A stretch of DNA of 64,000 nt from NCBI GenBank assembly GCA_913009655.1, contig CAJVWI010000013.1, positions 1 to 64,000 of the forward strand. Direction: 5' to 3'. The translations under genes and the position numbers were made by a program. The DNA comes from an uncultured Cryomorphaceae bacterium (GTDB taxonomy: Bacteria > Bacteroidota > Bacteroidia > Flavobacteriales > Schleiferiaceae). Of the stretch, positions 44,751 through 54,164 are shown piece by piece. Under the pieces are notes generated by a model that was given only the letters and a program-made list of their open reading frames with translations, was not told where the DNA came from and ran no database searches. The number at the start of each line of letters is the position of its first letter. The stretch's first letter is position 1.

Positions 44751-44776
44751 TAAACCCCAATAAAGAATAGGGTTTA
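44751..44776 (+). terminator. Hairpin upstream of trpS, possible terminator
   Basis: TAAACCC (44751-44757) pairs with GGGTTTA (44770-44776), loop of 12 bases, followed by TTTTC. It could end an RNA that begins at the orphan promoter near 44505. The stem is short. Confidence 0.35.
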
Positions 44777-44801
44777 TTTTCATATGTTCACAGGGCTTTC
44801 C

Positions 44802-44809
44802 TACCTTCG
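44802..44809 (+). promoter_or_regulatory. -7 box (TACCTTCG) 4 nt before trpS
   Basis: TACCTTCG, then CTTT and ATG 44814. The box lies downstream of the ATG at 44784, which rules out that longer start. Confidence 0.62.
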
Positions 44810-44813
44810 CTTT

Positions 44814-45788
44814 ATGGGTAGAGTTTTAACAGGGATTCAAACTTCTGGTCGTCAGCATTTAGGGAATATAATAGGCGCTATAAAACCTGCTATTTCCTTA
44901 GCAAATGATCACGGAAATGATGCGTATTTGTTTATTGCAGATTTACATTCTTTAACTTCAATAAAAGACAGCACGAAAAGAAAGGAGAATTTATTATTTA
45001 CAGCTGCTGCTTGGCTTGCCTGTGGCTTAGACCCTAAAAAAGTTGTTTTCTATGCTCAAAGTGATGTCCCTGAATGTACAGAATTGACATGGTATCTAAA
45101 TTGTTTTACTCCTTATCCGATGTTGGCTAATGCCCATAGCTTTAAAGATAAATCAGATCGTCTATCAGATGTCAATGCAGGTCTTTTTGATTACCCTGTG
45201 TTGATGGCAGCTGATATTTTATTATATAATGCAACTCAAGTGCCCGTTGGGAAAGATCAAAAGCAACACCTAGAAATGACCAGGGATATTGCAGAGGCCT
45301 TTAACCGACATGTCAAAGAAGATGTTTTAATTATACCTGAGGCTAAAATTGATGAATCAATCATGACAATACCAGGAACGGATGGGCAAAAAATGTCAAA
45401 GTCTTATGGAAATGTAATTGACATTTTTCTTTCTGAAAAGCAATTAAAAAAACAAGTAATGTCCATAATTACGGATTCGTTATCAATTGAAGAACCGAAA
45501 AGCCCGGATTCGTGCAATGTTATGAATATATTCAGACTGGTTGCTACGTCTGAAGCTATTAAAAAGATGGAGGAAAACTACAGAGCTGGTGGATATGGCT
45601 ACGGTCATGCAAAATTGGCCTTATATGAGGCTATACTTGAGAAGTTTCATTCTGAAAGAATAAGGTTTGATGAGCTAATGAAAGATCCGGATGAAATCTA
45701 TAAAGCTTTGAATTTAGGGGCAGAAAAAGCTAGAATTATTGCTCAAGAAACTTTGAATAAAGTCAAAAAAAGCTTGGGGTACAGATAA
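44814..45788 (+). CDS. trpS: Tryptophanyl-tRNA synthetase
   Basis: 324 residues from ATG 44814. MGRVLTGIQTSGRQHLGNII has the HIGH-equivalent motif, and GQKMSKSYGN is the KMSKS loop. AQSDVPECTELTWYLNCF and the FDYPVLMAADILLYNA segment bind tryptophan. The length is normal for bacterial TrpRS. The promoter box at 44802 rules out the ATG at 44784. It converges directly with dxs with no gap. Confidence 0.96.
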   Translation: MGRVLTGIQTSGRQHLGNIIGAIKPAISLANDHGNDAYLFIADLHSLTSIKDSTKRKENLLFTAAAWLACGLDPKKVVFYAQSDVPECTELTWYLNCFTPYPMLANAHSFKDKSDRLSDVNAGLFDYPVLMAADILLYNATQVPVGKDQKQHLEMTRDIAEAFNRHVKEDVLIIPEAKIDESIMTIPGTDGQKMSKSYGNVIDIFLSEKQLKKQVMSIITDSLSIEEPKSPDSCNVMNIFRLVATSEAIKKMEENYRAGGYGYGHAKLALYEAILEKFHSERIRFDELMKDPDEIYKALNLGAEKARIIAQETLNKVKKSLGYR

Positions 45789-47393
45789 TTAAATTTCAGT
45801 CCTATTTTGTTTTTTTAAATCTTCTGAGCTCCCATGCTCTATAAATTGATCTCCATAACCTTGATGGATTAACTGGATATTAGCATTATTTCCCGCAATC
45901 CATGATGCCAATTGTGACCCTACTCCTCCAATGGATTGGGCATCTTCCCAAACAATCCATTTAGAATAAGTCTTAGAAAAAGAGTAAAGCATATCTAAAT
46001 TAATTGGCTTTGCTTTTCTTAAGTCAATAATTACATCAGAAGGTTCTGAATAAAGTATTGCCTCTCCAATTGTAGGCCCTAAGCACCAATGAACTGTCCC
46101 ATGCCCTAATCTTATGATATCCATTCCACCTTTTCGCATAAGTGCTTTGGGTAATTTCATCTCTTTTCCTTTTGGATACCTAATTATTGAAGGACCACCA
46201 TAATGTATGGCTTCGTCGATTGCATTTCTCAGTTCTAAATTATTTCTTGGGGCCCAAATATGTGTGTTTGGGATACTGCTAAATAGTGATATGTCAAAAA
46301 CACCATGATGTGTAGCTCCGTCTTCGCCTACAATTCCAGCTCTGTCGAGACATAGTAATACCGGTAAGTTTTGCAATGCAACGTCGTGTATCCATTGGTC
46401 TACCGCTCTTTGAGAAAATGTCGAATACAGATTAACTACAGGTCGCATTCCCGCTGCCGCCATCCCTGCAGCTTGAGTTATTACATGCTGTTCAGCTATA
46501 CCTACATCAAAGAAGCGTTTAGGGAATTTATCCCTGAATAGATCTAAGCTACATCCCTGAGCCATTGCCGCAGTCAGTGTGACTATTCGATTGTCTTTTG
46601 TAGCTATAGCAATTAATTTTTCAGCAAAATGAGTTTGGAAACTGGATTGATCAGGAGAACTTTCAGAAAGTCCAAGATCTTCAATAGTTGGTCGATTTGT
46701 TTTAATATGTAAAACCCTTGGCCCTTTGGACTTTAAGGCCTGATTAATCTTTAGAAGAAGTTCAGCAATGTTGTTTCCCTGTATATGACCGCCTAAAAAA
46801 TCCCACCCTAAAGATTTACAGAATTCTTTATACTTTCCAGAATCATGAAGTGCTCCTACATTCTCTTCGATAGCAAAACCGTTATCATTAATAATTAATA
46901 ATATATCATCACCCTTGGAGCCTGCATCATTCATGGCCTCATATACCATACCACCAGTAAATGCCCCATCACCCACAACTGCAACTTTATGACGATGTCT
47001 TTTTGTTAATGTATCAGCTCTAGCAAATCCAATCAATGCCGATAGTGCTGTACTTGAATGCCCCACTCCAAAAGAATCAAAATTGGATTCATTGCGTTTT
47101 GGAAAGCCACTTGGACCATTTTTTTTACGGTTAGATTTAAAAACATCTGCCCGATCTGTTATCACTTTATGCACATATGCTTGATGACCAACATCCCATA
47201 ATAAAATATCTTTAGGGGTGTCAAGGGCGATGTGTAAAGCGATTGTTAACTCAGTTACACCAAGACTAGAGGCCAAGTGCCCTGCTTTTTCTGAAGTCGA
47301 ATTAAGAATAAATTCACGGATATCTATAGAAGCCTTTTCAAGAGACTCAATATTCATTTTTCTCAATTCAGAAAGTGAAGGAATGGCTTGCAT
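45789..47393 (-). CDS. dxs: 1-deoxy-D-xylulose-5-phosphate synthase, shortened
   Basis: 534 residues; family members are usually about 590-640. Core motifs are intact: AGHLASSLGVTEL, WDVGHQAYVHK, VVGDGAFTGGM (thiamine diphosphate), FDVGIAEQHV with the catalytic Glu, NLYSTFSQRAVDQ, LDRAGIVGEDGATHHGVFD and IRYPKG. Two stretches are shrunken: NVGAL runs almost straight into KSLGWDFLGG, losing some 60 residues, and the segment that carries YxPAExDPxxxH in E. coli (His299) is replaced by an unrelated stretch. The enzyme starts the MEP isoprenoid pathway, needed here for quinones, retinal and any phytyl-type lipids. TACTTTTA lies four bases before the ATG. Confidence 0.92.
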   Translation of the reverse strand: MQAIPSLSELRKMNIESLEKASIDIREFILNSTSEKAGHLASSLGVTELTIALHIALDTPKDILLWDVGHQAYVHKVITDRADVFKSNRKKNGPSGFPKRNESNFDSFGVGHSSTALSALIGFARADTLTKRHRHKVAVVGDGAFTGGMVYEAMNDAGSKGDDILLIINDNGFAIEENVGALHDSGKYKEFCKSLGWDFLGGHIQGNNIAELLLKINQALKSKGPRVLHIKTNRPTIEDLGLSESSPDQSSFQTHFAEKLIAIATKDNRIVTLTAAMAQGCSLDLFRDKFPKRFFDVGIAEQHVITQAAGMAAAGMRPVVNLYSTFSQRAVDQWIHDVALQNLPVLLCLDRAGIVGEDGATHHGVFDISLFSSIPNTHIWAPRNNLELRNAIDEAIHYGGPSIIRYPKGKEMKLPKALMRKGGMDIIRLGHGTVHWCLGPTIGEAILYSEPSDVIIDLRKAKPINLDMLYSFSKTYSKWIVWEDAQSIGGVGSQLASWIAGNNANIQLIHQGYGDQFIEHGSSEDLKKQNRTEI

Positions 47394-47397
47394 GGAT

Positions 47398-47405
47398 TAA
47401 AAGTA
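47398..47405 (-). promoter_or_regulatory. Variant -7 box (TACTTTTA) 4 nt before dxs
   Basis: The minus strand reads TACTTTTA and four bases to ATG 47393. The last base departs from consensus, as at addA. Confidence 0.35.
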
Positions 47406-47472
47406 ATGTCTACATCTTACTAAAGATCATTAAAAGAATAAGTTTCGAGTTGATTTCAAAACTAAAATTTAA

Positions 47473-50400
47473 TTAGGCTTCATTTTGAATTTTTGCCCAA
47501 TAACGTCGTGATTTGCCAACTTCAGATAAATAGAGCATTACAGGAACTATTACCAAAGTTAAAAAAGTCGCAAAAGTCAAACCATATATAACCGTCCAAC
47601 ATATAGGCCCCCAAAATGCAACATTATCTCCACCAAAATATATTTGAAGATCATTCTGTGATATCAGGGTGTAGAAGTTTAAATTCATACCGGTAGCCAA
47701 AGGCAAAAGACCTAAAATAGTTGTTATCGCTGTCAATAGTACCGGCCGAAGTCTTGTTTTTCCAGCAAGTACCAATGCCGAGGCCAATTCATCTACCGGC
47801 AAGTATGATTCTATATTTAATTTTAAATCTGCTTTTCTTCGGTCGATAACTTGGTTAGCATAATCAGCTAGAACAATAGCATTATTGACAACAACCCCAG
47901 CAAGAGAAATGATACCAATCATTGTCATGATTATGACAAAGTCCATTCGGAAAATAACAAGCCCAAGTAATACTCCAATTAACGAAAGAACCACAGTCGT
48001 TAAAATTAAAAATGGTATCCGTGCTGAATTAAATTGACCTACTATGATTAAAAAGATCATAAAAACTGCTCCCAATAGTGCTTTCGACAGAAAATTAAAT
48101 TCTTTGGCTTGTTCTTCTTGTTGTCCTGTAAATGAAAGTGAAACACTTTCCGGCAGGTCGTAGTTTAAAAGCAAAGATTTCATTTCGGCAACAATTTGAT
48201 TGGCATTAGCTCCCTCTTGCAAGCCTGAATATAAAGTAATAACTCTATCGAGGTCAATACGTTTAACAGCTGAAAAAGTTGAGGATTTAGTTACAGAGGC
48301 AATTGAGCTAATCGGAACTTGCTTGATTTTTCCATCGCTCTGATCCCTAAATGTTATTTTTTGATTCATTAAACTTTCAAGATTGTACCTATAATCATCT
48401 GATAGTCGGATATTTATGGGGTACTCATCTTCATCATTCTTGAAGCGGCTGATCTCTTTACCAAATAAGGCTGTTCTTAGTGCATCACCAATTTGACCAG
48501 TAGAAACACCTAAACTCCTAGCTTTAGCACGATCAACGTAAATAGGTAACTCTGGCTTCCCAGATTCTACATCTACTTTTAGTTCGTCGTATCCCTTTAT
48601 CGATGAACTTTTGATATACCTCTTTACATTCTGAGCTGTAGCTAAAACCTCTACATAGTCTACTCCTGATAATTCAATATTGATAGGTGGACCTTGAGGT
48701 GGCCCTTGTTCATCTTTTGCTATGACAACTAATGCTCCGGGGATATTTGAAACTCTATCTCTTAGAAGATTTAAAACGTCAGAACTTAGTACGGAATTCC
48801 CTGAAGAATCAAGGCGATATTTCGTTTCACGAAAAGCCACAACAATTTTAGATTTATGCGGAGTAGCCGCATTATCTGGCCCTTGATTCGGATCACTCGT
48901 TCCTTTGCCTACTTGTGCAATAATAGATTCAACCATATAGTTATAGTTATTTCCATCTTTACTGTAAGTGTAGGACTCTAGTATATCGGAGATTTCTTTT
49001 TCTAATTCTAATGTTACAATATTGGTTTCTTGGATATCTGTACCGACAGGTAACTCAATAAAAATATTTGCCAAATTAGGTTGAGAATCCGGGAAAAATA
49101 AAACTTTTGGAGGCAATACAGAAAGTAGAATTATCGAGAAAAAAAGTAAGCCAACAGTACCAAAAAATGTTGATCTTGCGTTTTTGCCTCGAAGGGAAAA
49201 TTCGATTAATCTGGTATATTTTTTCTCGATTGCAGGTAATAATTTTGTTTGAAAATATTGTGTTCCAGGTTCAAAAACATATAAAAAAATTAAAATGAGG
49301 ACCCCGGAGAAAAATTGAATATTTCCGAATATAACGTAGCCTATTAGGTAATTAAAAACAAGACCTAAAACAACAAGCACAAGACCAATAGATGCCCATT
49401 TCGGTCGATTAATTTTATTTTCGCTAACCTTCATAAACCTCGCCGCTAAAGATGGATTTATAACTAGAGCAACAAAAAGAGAAGATGAAAGAACAACGAT
49501 TAAAGTATAGGGAAGGAATTTCATAAATTCCCCAATTATCCCCGGCCAAAGAGCCAATGGAATAAATGCGGCTAAAGTAGTTGCGGTCGAGGTTATTATG
49601 GGCATTGCCACTTCTGCAGCACCCATTTTGGCCGCTTGAATAGGGGTATACCCTTGACTAAGAAAACGATAAATGTTTTCAACTGTTACAATGCCATTAT
49701 CTACTAGCATTCCCAATGCCAGCACTAAGGCAAAGAGAACCATGAAATTCAGAGTTACACCCATGGAGTTTAATATGAAAAAACTCAAAAGCATACTTAA
49801 AGGGATTGCAATCCCCACAAATAAAGCATTTCTTAAACCTAAAAAGAAAGTTAAAACAAGTACCACTAATAGAACACCAAAAATGATCGAGTTTTCTAAC
49901 TCGCTTACTTGGTTTTTGGTTTGAGTAGATTGATTATTTGTTATCGATAAAAGAAGATTACTGGGGAAATAGTCTATTTGTGCCGCAGATACAATTTCAT
50001 TGATATCTTTTGATGCCAAAATCAGATTTTCTCCAGACCTCTTTTTTATGTCTAAAGTGACTACCGGATCATTGTATTGACGGGCATAGGATTCACGTTC
50101 AATTTCATCAAATTCTACAGATGCGATATCACGCAAGTACACTATTGCTCCCTTTTCATTTTTAACTATGATGTCCTCAATGTCATTTAAGGATTGGAAC
50201 TCTCCAAGGACTCTTACATTACGTCTATACCCATCAACCAGAAGGTCTCCACCAGAGATAGAAATATTCTCATTTTGAATTGCTCCTGCAATATCATTAA
50301 ATGAAACGTCTACAGATTCCATAATAGATAGGTCAACTAAAATCCGAACCTCTTTTTGGTCAATACCTCTTATATCGACAGATGAAATAGAGGAAAGGTC

Positions 50401-50937
50401 TTCAATTTCATCTTTTAAATATTCAGCATAATTTTCGAGCTGATCACTTGTATACTCTCCTGATAAATTGATATTCATAATAGGCATTAACTCGCTTATG
50501 TTGAATTCAAAAACATTAGGGTCTGTGGGTAAATCATTTGGAAAATCAGCGGAGGATCGCGCGGCATCAACTTTATCTTTCACTTTTTGAAGAGCGTCAG
50601 ACACCTCAACACTAAAATCGAATTTTACTTCAATTGAGGAATAACCTTGAACTGAAGTTGAGGTTATTTTATCTATGCCTGAAACACTATTTAATTCCTT
50701 CTCGAGAGGCCGAGTTATTAATCTTTCTATATCAACTGGAGAGTTTCCCGGATAAGGGGTTCCTATATAAATAGTTGGTTGGGTAATCTCAGGAAAGCTT
50801 TCTGCCGGCATAGCCCGATATGACATCAAACCTGCTACTAGGATAATAATAGTTAGTACACCAACTGTTACTCTATTATTTACCGCCCAATCCGTTATTG
50901 CGAATCTTCTTATTAGACTATTATTTTCTTCAGCCAT
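47473..50937 (-). CDS. RND efflux transporter, inner-membrane permease
   Basis: 1154 residues, 12 helices in two repeats with two large periplasmic loops. Helix 4 has LALGMLVDNGIVTVENIYR, with Asp as in AcrB-type proton relay, and helix 10 has GVVVNNAIVLADYANQ. GTPYPGNSPVDIERLITRPLE is the RND porter-domain start. It is longer than AcrB (1049), as is common for the Bacteroidota HAE-like branch. Substrates cannot be told. It lies four bases after the adaptor gene and works with that protein and the TolC-like protein at 52135. Confidence 0.95.
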   Translation of the reverse strand: MAEENNSLIRRFAITDWAVNNRVTVGVLTIIILVAGLMSYRAMPAESFPEITQPTIYIGTPYPGNSPVDIERLITRPLEKELNSVSGIDKITSTSVQGYSSIEVKFDFSVEVSDALQKVKDKVDAARSSADFPNDLPTDPNVFEFNISELMPIMNINLSGEYTSDQLENYAEYLKDEIEDLSSISSVDIRGIDQKEVRILVDLSIMESVDVSFNDIAGAIQNENISISGGDLLVDGYRRNVRVLGEFQSLNDIEDIIVKNEKGAIVYLRDIASVEFDEIERESYARQYNDPVVTLDIKKRSGENLILASKDINEIVSAAQIDYFPSNLLLSITNNQSTQTKNQVSELENSIIFGVLLVVLVLTFFLGLRNALFVGIAIPLSMLLSFFILNSMGVTLNFMVLFALVLALGMLVDNGIVTVENIYRFLSQGYTPIQAAKMGAAEVAMPIITSTATTLAAFIPLALWPGIIGEFMKFLPYTLIVVLSSSLFVALVINPSLAARFMKVSENKINRPKWASIGLVLVVLGLVFNYLIGYVIFGNIQFFSGVLILIFLYVFEPGTQYFQTKLLPAIEKKYTRLIEFSLRGKNARSTFFGTVGLLFFSIILLSVLPPKVLFFPDSQPNLANIFIELPVGTDIQETNIVTLELEKEISDILESYTYSKDGNNYNYMVESIIAQVGKGTSDPNQGPDNAATPHKSKIVVAFRETKYRLDSSGNSVLSSDVLNLLRDRVSNIPGALVVIAKDEQGPPQGPPINIELSGVDYVEVLATAQNVKRYIKSSSIKGYDELKVDVESGKPELPIYVDRAKARSLGVSTGQIGDALRTALFGKEISRFKNDEDEYPINIRLSDDYRYNLESLMNQKITFRDQSDGKIKQVPISSIASVTKSSTFSAVKRIDLDRVITLYSGLQEGANANQIVAEMKSLLLNYDLPESVSLSFTGQQEEQAKEFNFLSKALLGAVFMIFLIIVGQFNSARIPFLILTTVVLSLIGVLLGLVIFRMDFVIIMTMIGIISLAGVVVNNAIVLADYANQVIDRRKADLKLNIESYLPVDELASALVLAGKTRLRPVLLTAITTILGLLPLATGMNLNFYTLISQNDLQIYFGGDNVAFWGPICWTVIYGLTFATFLTLVIVPVMLYLSEVGKSRRYWAKIQNEA

Positions 50938-50941
50938 GATC

Positions 50942-52084
50942 TTAGTAAATTTTTACATTTTCTCCGGACTGTATAGAACGAATTCCACGATTTATGATTT
51001 TATCTGTTTTGAAAAGCCCATCAAGAACTTCGGTCATGTCGTTATTAGACATTCCCAAACTAAGATTACGGCGTTCAACCGTCCCAATTTCTTTATTCTT
51101 TGGTAGAAAAACATATGTATAATTAACGCCTTTGGTATCCTGTAGGATTAATTTATTTGGGATCATGATTGCGTCATAGGCAACATAATCTCGAAGGTCA
51201 ACAGATGCCATCATATTATCTTTTATCACCTTATTACTATTGTTTTGAGCAAGATTTACAGAAACGCTAAACGTCCTGCTGCTGGGGTCTATATAATCTC
51301 CTACCTGAGAAATCAAACCTTCTTTTTCCATTTTTATTGCAGTGAAGTTCATATCCACTTTTTGTCCTTTCTGAATACTTGTGATATAATTTTCAGGCAC
51401 TTGCATTTCTACACTGAGAGGCCCGTTACCAACTATTCGCAGTATTTGCATTCCAGGAGATCCGTACTCACCAACTTTCCCATAAACCTTATCGATCACT
51501 CCCGAAAACGGAGCACGTATCTCCGTCATATCCAATTGTTTTTTTATTGTTTCAAGGCGATTTTGTAATGATTCAAATTGCATTTTGGATTGTAGAAAAT
51601 CCATTTCGCTACCTACTTTTTGACCCCAAAGTCTAGATTGTTTTTTAAACATTGTTTCGGCAAGTTTTAATTGAGTGTTAACTTCATCAATTGTGGCTTT
51701 AAAAACGTCAGCATCTAATGAAGCTAATAATTGCCCAGATTTCACTTGATCTCCTCCCCGAACGTATATCCCCTCAATTTTACCAGCAGTTTCAGGGTAT
51801 ATTTTGACTGATTGATCAGATTTAACATTTCCATATACTTTAAACGAATGGCTAAACGTATCTTGAATAACATCAACTATTGTTACACTTGAAAATGATC
51901 TCGTAGTATCTAGAATAGCTAGATCATCATCTATCTCACGCATTTCTGCCCTAACAATTTCCATGATTGCTGATAGAGAGTCTCTTTTTTGGGTCAAAGA
52001 GTCAATTGGAGTATTGGCTGATTTAGGAGAGCATGAGGAAGCTACTATCGCCAAAAGAGCTATGGGTAGGAATTGTTTAGTCAT
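50942..52084 (-). CDS. RND efflux periplasmic adaptor lipoprotein
   Basis: 380 residues. A lipoprotein signal ends ...LLAIVASSC with Cys18. An alpha-helical start with heptad character (residues 25-60) precedes the lipoyl/hairpin/barrel core: IEGIYVRGGDQVKSGQLLASLD, then KQSRLWGQKVGSEMD (hairpin), TEIRAPFSGVIDKVYGKVGE and GPLSVEMQVPENY. It links the permease to the TolC-like channel. It is between tolC and the permease gene in the operon. Confidence 0.95.
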   Translation of the reverse strand: MTKQFLPIALLAIVASSCSPKSANTPIDSLTQKRDSLSAIMEIVRAEMREIDDDLAILDTTRSFSSVTIVDVIQDTFSHSFKVYGNVKSDQSVKIYPETAGKIEGIYVRGGDQVKSGQLLASLDADVFKATIDEVNTQLKLAETMFKKQSRLWGQKVGSEMDFLQSKMQFESLQNRLETIKKQLDMTEIRAPFSGVIDKVYGKVGEYGSPGMQILRIVGNGPLSVEMQVPENYITSIQKGQKVDMNFTAIKMEKEGLISQVGDYIDPSSRTFSVSVNLAQNNSNKVIKDNMMASVDLRDYVAYDAIMIPNKLILQDTKGVNYTYVFLPKNKEIGTVERRNLSLGMSNNDMTEVLDGLFKTDKIINRGIRSIQSGENVKIY

Positions 52085-52134
52085 GTTTGAAATTATTCGA
52101 ATTTTAAAGTAATATTTTTTGAAACTGAAATTTT

Positions 52135-53484
52135 TTAATTTTTTAACTGGTATTTGCCAAGAGATATCTCAAGGGAAACTTTTTTATTAAGAGTATTATT
52201 TGCAGCTTGTAACATTGACGTTATGGACTCTTGGTATTGGTTAGAAGCTTGGGCAAATTCCATTGAGGAAATCGTGCCTTCTATCAATTTGGCCTTCGAG
52301 TTATTTAATATCTGTTTTGAAACTTCTGAGCGTTCCACTTGAAGCTGATATATTTTTAATGCATTTGCATATTCAGAGCGAGCTTGGTTATGATTCAAGA
52401 TCAATGCTAATTTCGTGTTGTTTAAAAGAATGTCTAACTCTTTTAGTTTTATTTGCTCTTCTTGAATTTTAGCAATTCGTCCTCCAGAATTGAATATTGG
52501 AAGTGATGCTGATAAATTCCAAGATGAAAAATTCACATTATTGCTTTGCAACCCATCAGGGTCAAAAACATTTGCATCTTCACTAACAAATTGTCGATTC
52601 AAATTATATCCAGCATAAACTTTAGGAAGAAATTGGATTTTTTCATTTTGAACATTGAGAAGTTGCCCAGAGCGATTCGTTTCCATCAATCTATAGTCCA
52701 CATGGCTAATTGCATTAAAACCTTCTGTAAGTAAAGCTTTGCTTGCGTCAGGAGAAATTAAGAGGGATTCGATTGAGGAGGTTAGATGCACTTCAGTTTC
52801 CGGAGACAAACCACAATGAAGAATTAAGACTTGATGAGTTATGAAAATTTGGCTTTCTAAGTTCACAGAATTAATTTGAATGTTCTTGACAATTAAATCA
52901 AGCTGATCGACTTCTTGTTTTTCAACGAAGCCTTCTTCATATAAAGAAGTCAAATTCTCTAAGCTTTCTTTAGTACTTTTTAAGGTCACTTTCAAAGCTT
53001 CTAGATTTCGTTTAAGAACAATACCTAAATGGTATGCTTGAGAAACATCTCTTCTTGCATCGAGTAGAGATTTCTCATAATTCTCACGAGTCCTGTCAGT
53101 CAAGACTTTGGAAGCTAAGACACCTATAATGTAAGAGCCGTCAAATACCAGTTGATTTACACCAATGCCCCCAACTGCGTTGTAGCGATTACCAAATTGT
53201 AACTTGTCTTGAGTTCCATCTTGATCAATATCAAAAAATTGGGCTGGGAGTTCAATATTGTCAGTATAGTTTTGACCAATGGATACGGATGGAAGACCAA
53301 GGGCTAATTTCTGATAAATAATCTTCCTGGCGGCCTTGCGCTCCAAAGATTGCACTTTTACATTGGCATTATTTTCTAATGCAAGGTTTATAGCATCTTG
53401 AAAGCTTAGATTTTTCACAGACTCAGCAGTTTGACTGAAACATGTTAGAGGTAAAAAGAGGACGGATAAAATTATTTTCTTCAT
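52135..53484 (-). CDS. TolC-family outer-membrane channel
   Basis: 449 residues with a cleavable signal peptide (MKKIILSVLFLPLTCFSQT). Two repeats of long helices are evident: VKNLSFQDAINLALENNANVK opens the first, and SSWNLSASLPIFNSGGRIAKI the second, the latter a signature of TolC family porters. It forms the outer-membrane duct of the RND complex. It begins four bases inside the TetR gene's end. Confidence 0.94.
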   Translation of the reverse strand: MKKIILSVLFLPLTCFSQTAESVKNLSFQDAINLALENNANVKVQSLERKAARKIIYQKLALGLPSVSIGQNYTDNIELPAQFFDIDQDGTQDKLQFGNRYNAVGGIGVNQLVFDGSYIIGVLASKVLTDRTRENYEKSLLDARRDVSQAYHLGIVLKRNLEALKVTLKSTKESLENLTSLYEEGFVEKQEVDQLDLIVKNIQINSVNLESQIFITHQVLILHCGLSPETEVHLTSSIESLLISPDASKALLTEGFNAISHVDYRLMETNRSGQLLNVQNEKIQFLPKVYAGYNLNRQFVSEDANVFDPDGLQSNNVNFSSWNLSASLPIFNSGGRIAKIQEEQIKLKELDILLNNTKLALILNHNQARSEYANALKIYQLQVERSEVSKQILNNSKAKLIEGTISSMEFAQASNQYQESITSMLQAANNTLNKKVSLEISLGKYQLKN

Positions 53485-54113
53485 ATGACAAAAGATTTGG
53501 CATTTTTATTTAACTGTAAAGTATCATTTAGACAGGTGACACCTCTTTTTGTAGCTACATGTTGAACATGCATCTCAAGACTTTTGTTTAATAAAGAATT
53601 TCTCAATTCTGGGACTTCAGATAATGCTTCATCTTCTATCATCCCAACAAGGGAGAAATACCTAATTAAACTTATTTTTTCTATTTCAATTTCACTTCTA
53701 TAAATTCCTTCTGATATTCCACGCTCAAGGTTGTCCTTGCAAGATTTAATAATCGTTTTTTTTCGTTGTTTCATCGCCCAATCAAAAGTTGAGGGATAAT
53801 ACTTACGTAGTGCAAAAAAATTCTTGCCAAATTGTTCTAGAATGTTAATCATCATGGAATTATTAGCTAAAATTTCTTCAATTGCATTTGTTTTTGCTTT
53901 TTTAATTGAATTCAACTCATTTTTATGAGATTTCATTTTTATACGAATAGTCTGGTCTACAAGGTCTGACTTGTTCTGGAAAAAAGTATAAAGTGTTTTT
54001 TTACTAATAGACATCTCCTTTGATACATCGTCCATTGTTACAGCTTTCAGACCAAAACGTTGGAAAAGTCTCATTGCTTTTTCGCAGATTGTTGAACATG
54101 AATCGTTTGCCAT
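53481..54113 (-). CDS. TetR/AcrR-family regulator of the RND operon
   Basis: 210 residues from ATG 54113. The helix-turn-helix is AMRLFQRFGLKAVTMDDVSKEMSISKKTLYTFFQNKSDL. The C-terminal ligand domain shows no recognisable ligand pattern. A longer reading to 54200 adds a basic stretch without HTH homology and was not used. It is the first gene of the tolC-adaptor-permease operon, so it probably represses the pump and itself. Confidence 0.9.
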   Translation of the reverse strand: MANDSCSTICEKAMRLFQRFGLKAVTMDDVSKEMSISKKTLYTFFQNKSDLVDQTIRIKMKSHKNELNSIKKAKTNAIEEILANNSMMINILEQFGKNFFALRKYYPSTFDWAMKQRKKTIIKSCKDNLERGISEGIYRSEIEIEKISLIRYFSLVGMIEDEALSEVPELRNSLLNKSLEMHVQHVATKRGVTCLNDTLQLNKNAKSFVI

Positions 54114-54149
54114 GGGGACTTTTAAACGTAACCTTTGGTGAAAAAAATA

Positions 54150-54164
54150 CAACTTTTGAAGTTG
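54150..54164. promoter_or_regulatory. Palindrome CAACTT-TTG-AAGTTG, candidate TetR operator
   Basis: A perfect 6+3+6 inverted repeat lies 36 bases before the TetR start codon and about 160 bases before asnS, in the divergent gap. It is a plausible self-regulatory operator of the efflux operon. Confidence 0.45.

Larger units (their letters stand above)
44405..44801. other. 397-base gap between proteorhodopsin and trpS
   Basis: No gene is visible. It contains an AT-rich palindrome (TTTAAATTTAAATTT, near 44410) just upstream of proteorhodopsin, a plus-strand promoter candidate at 44472-44500 and a hairpin at 44751-44776. No clear -7 box for proteorhodopsin was found; a weak TAAATTTA lies six bases before its ATG. 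Confidence 0.6.

Noticed and set aside
44751-44776. T-box or trp attenuator before trpS
   Set aside because: No T-box sequence, no Trp codons in a leader ORF, and the trpS promoter lies downstream of the hairpin.
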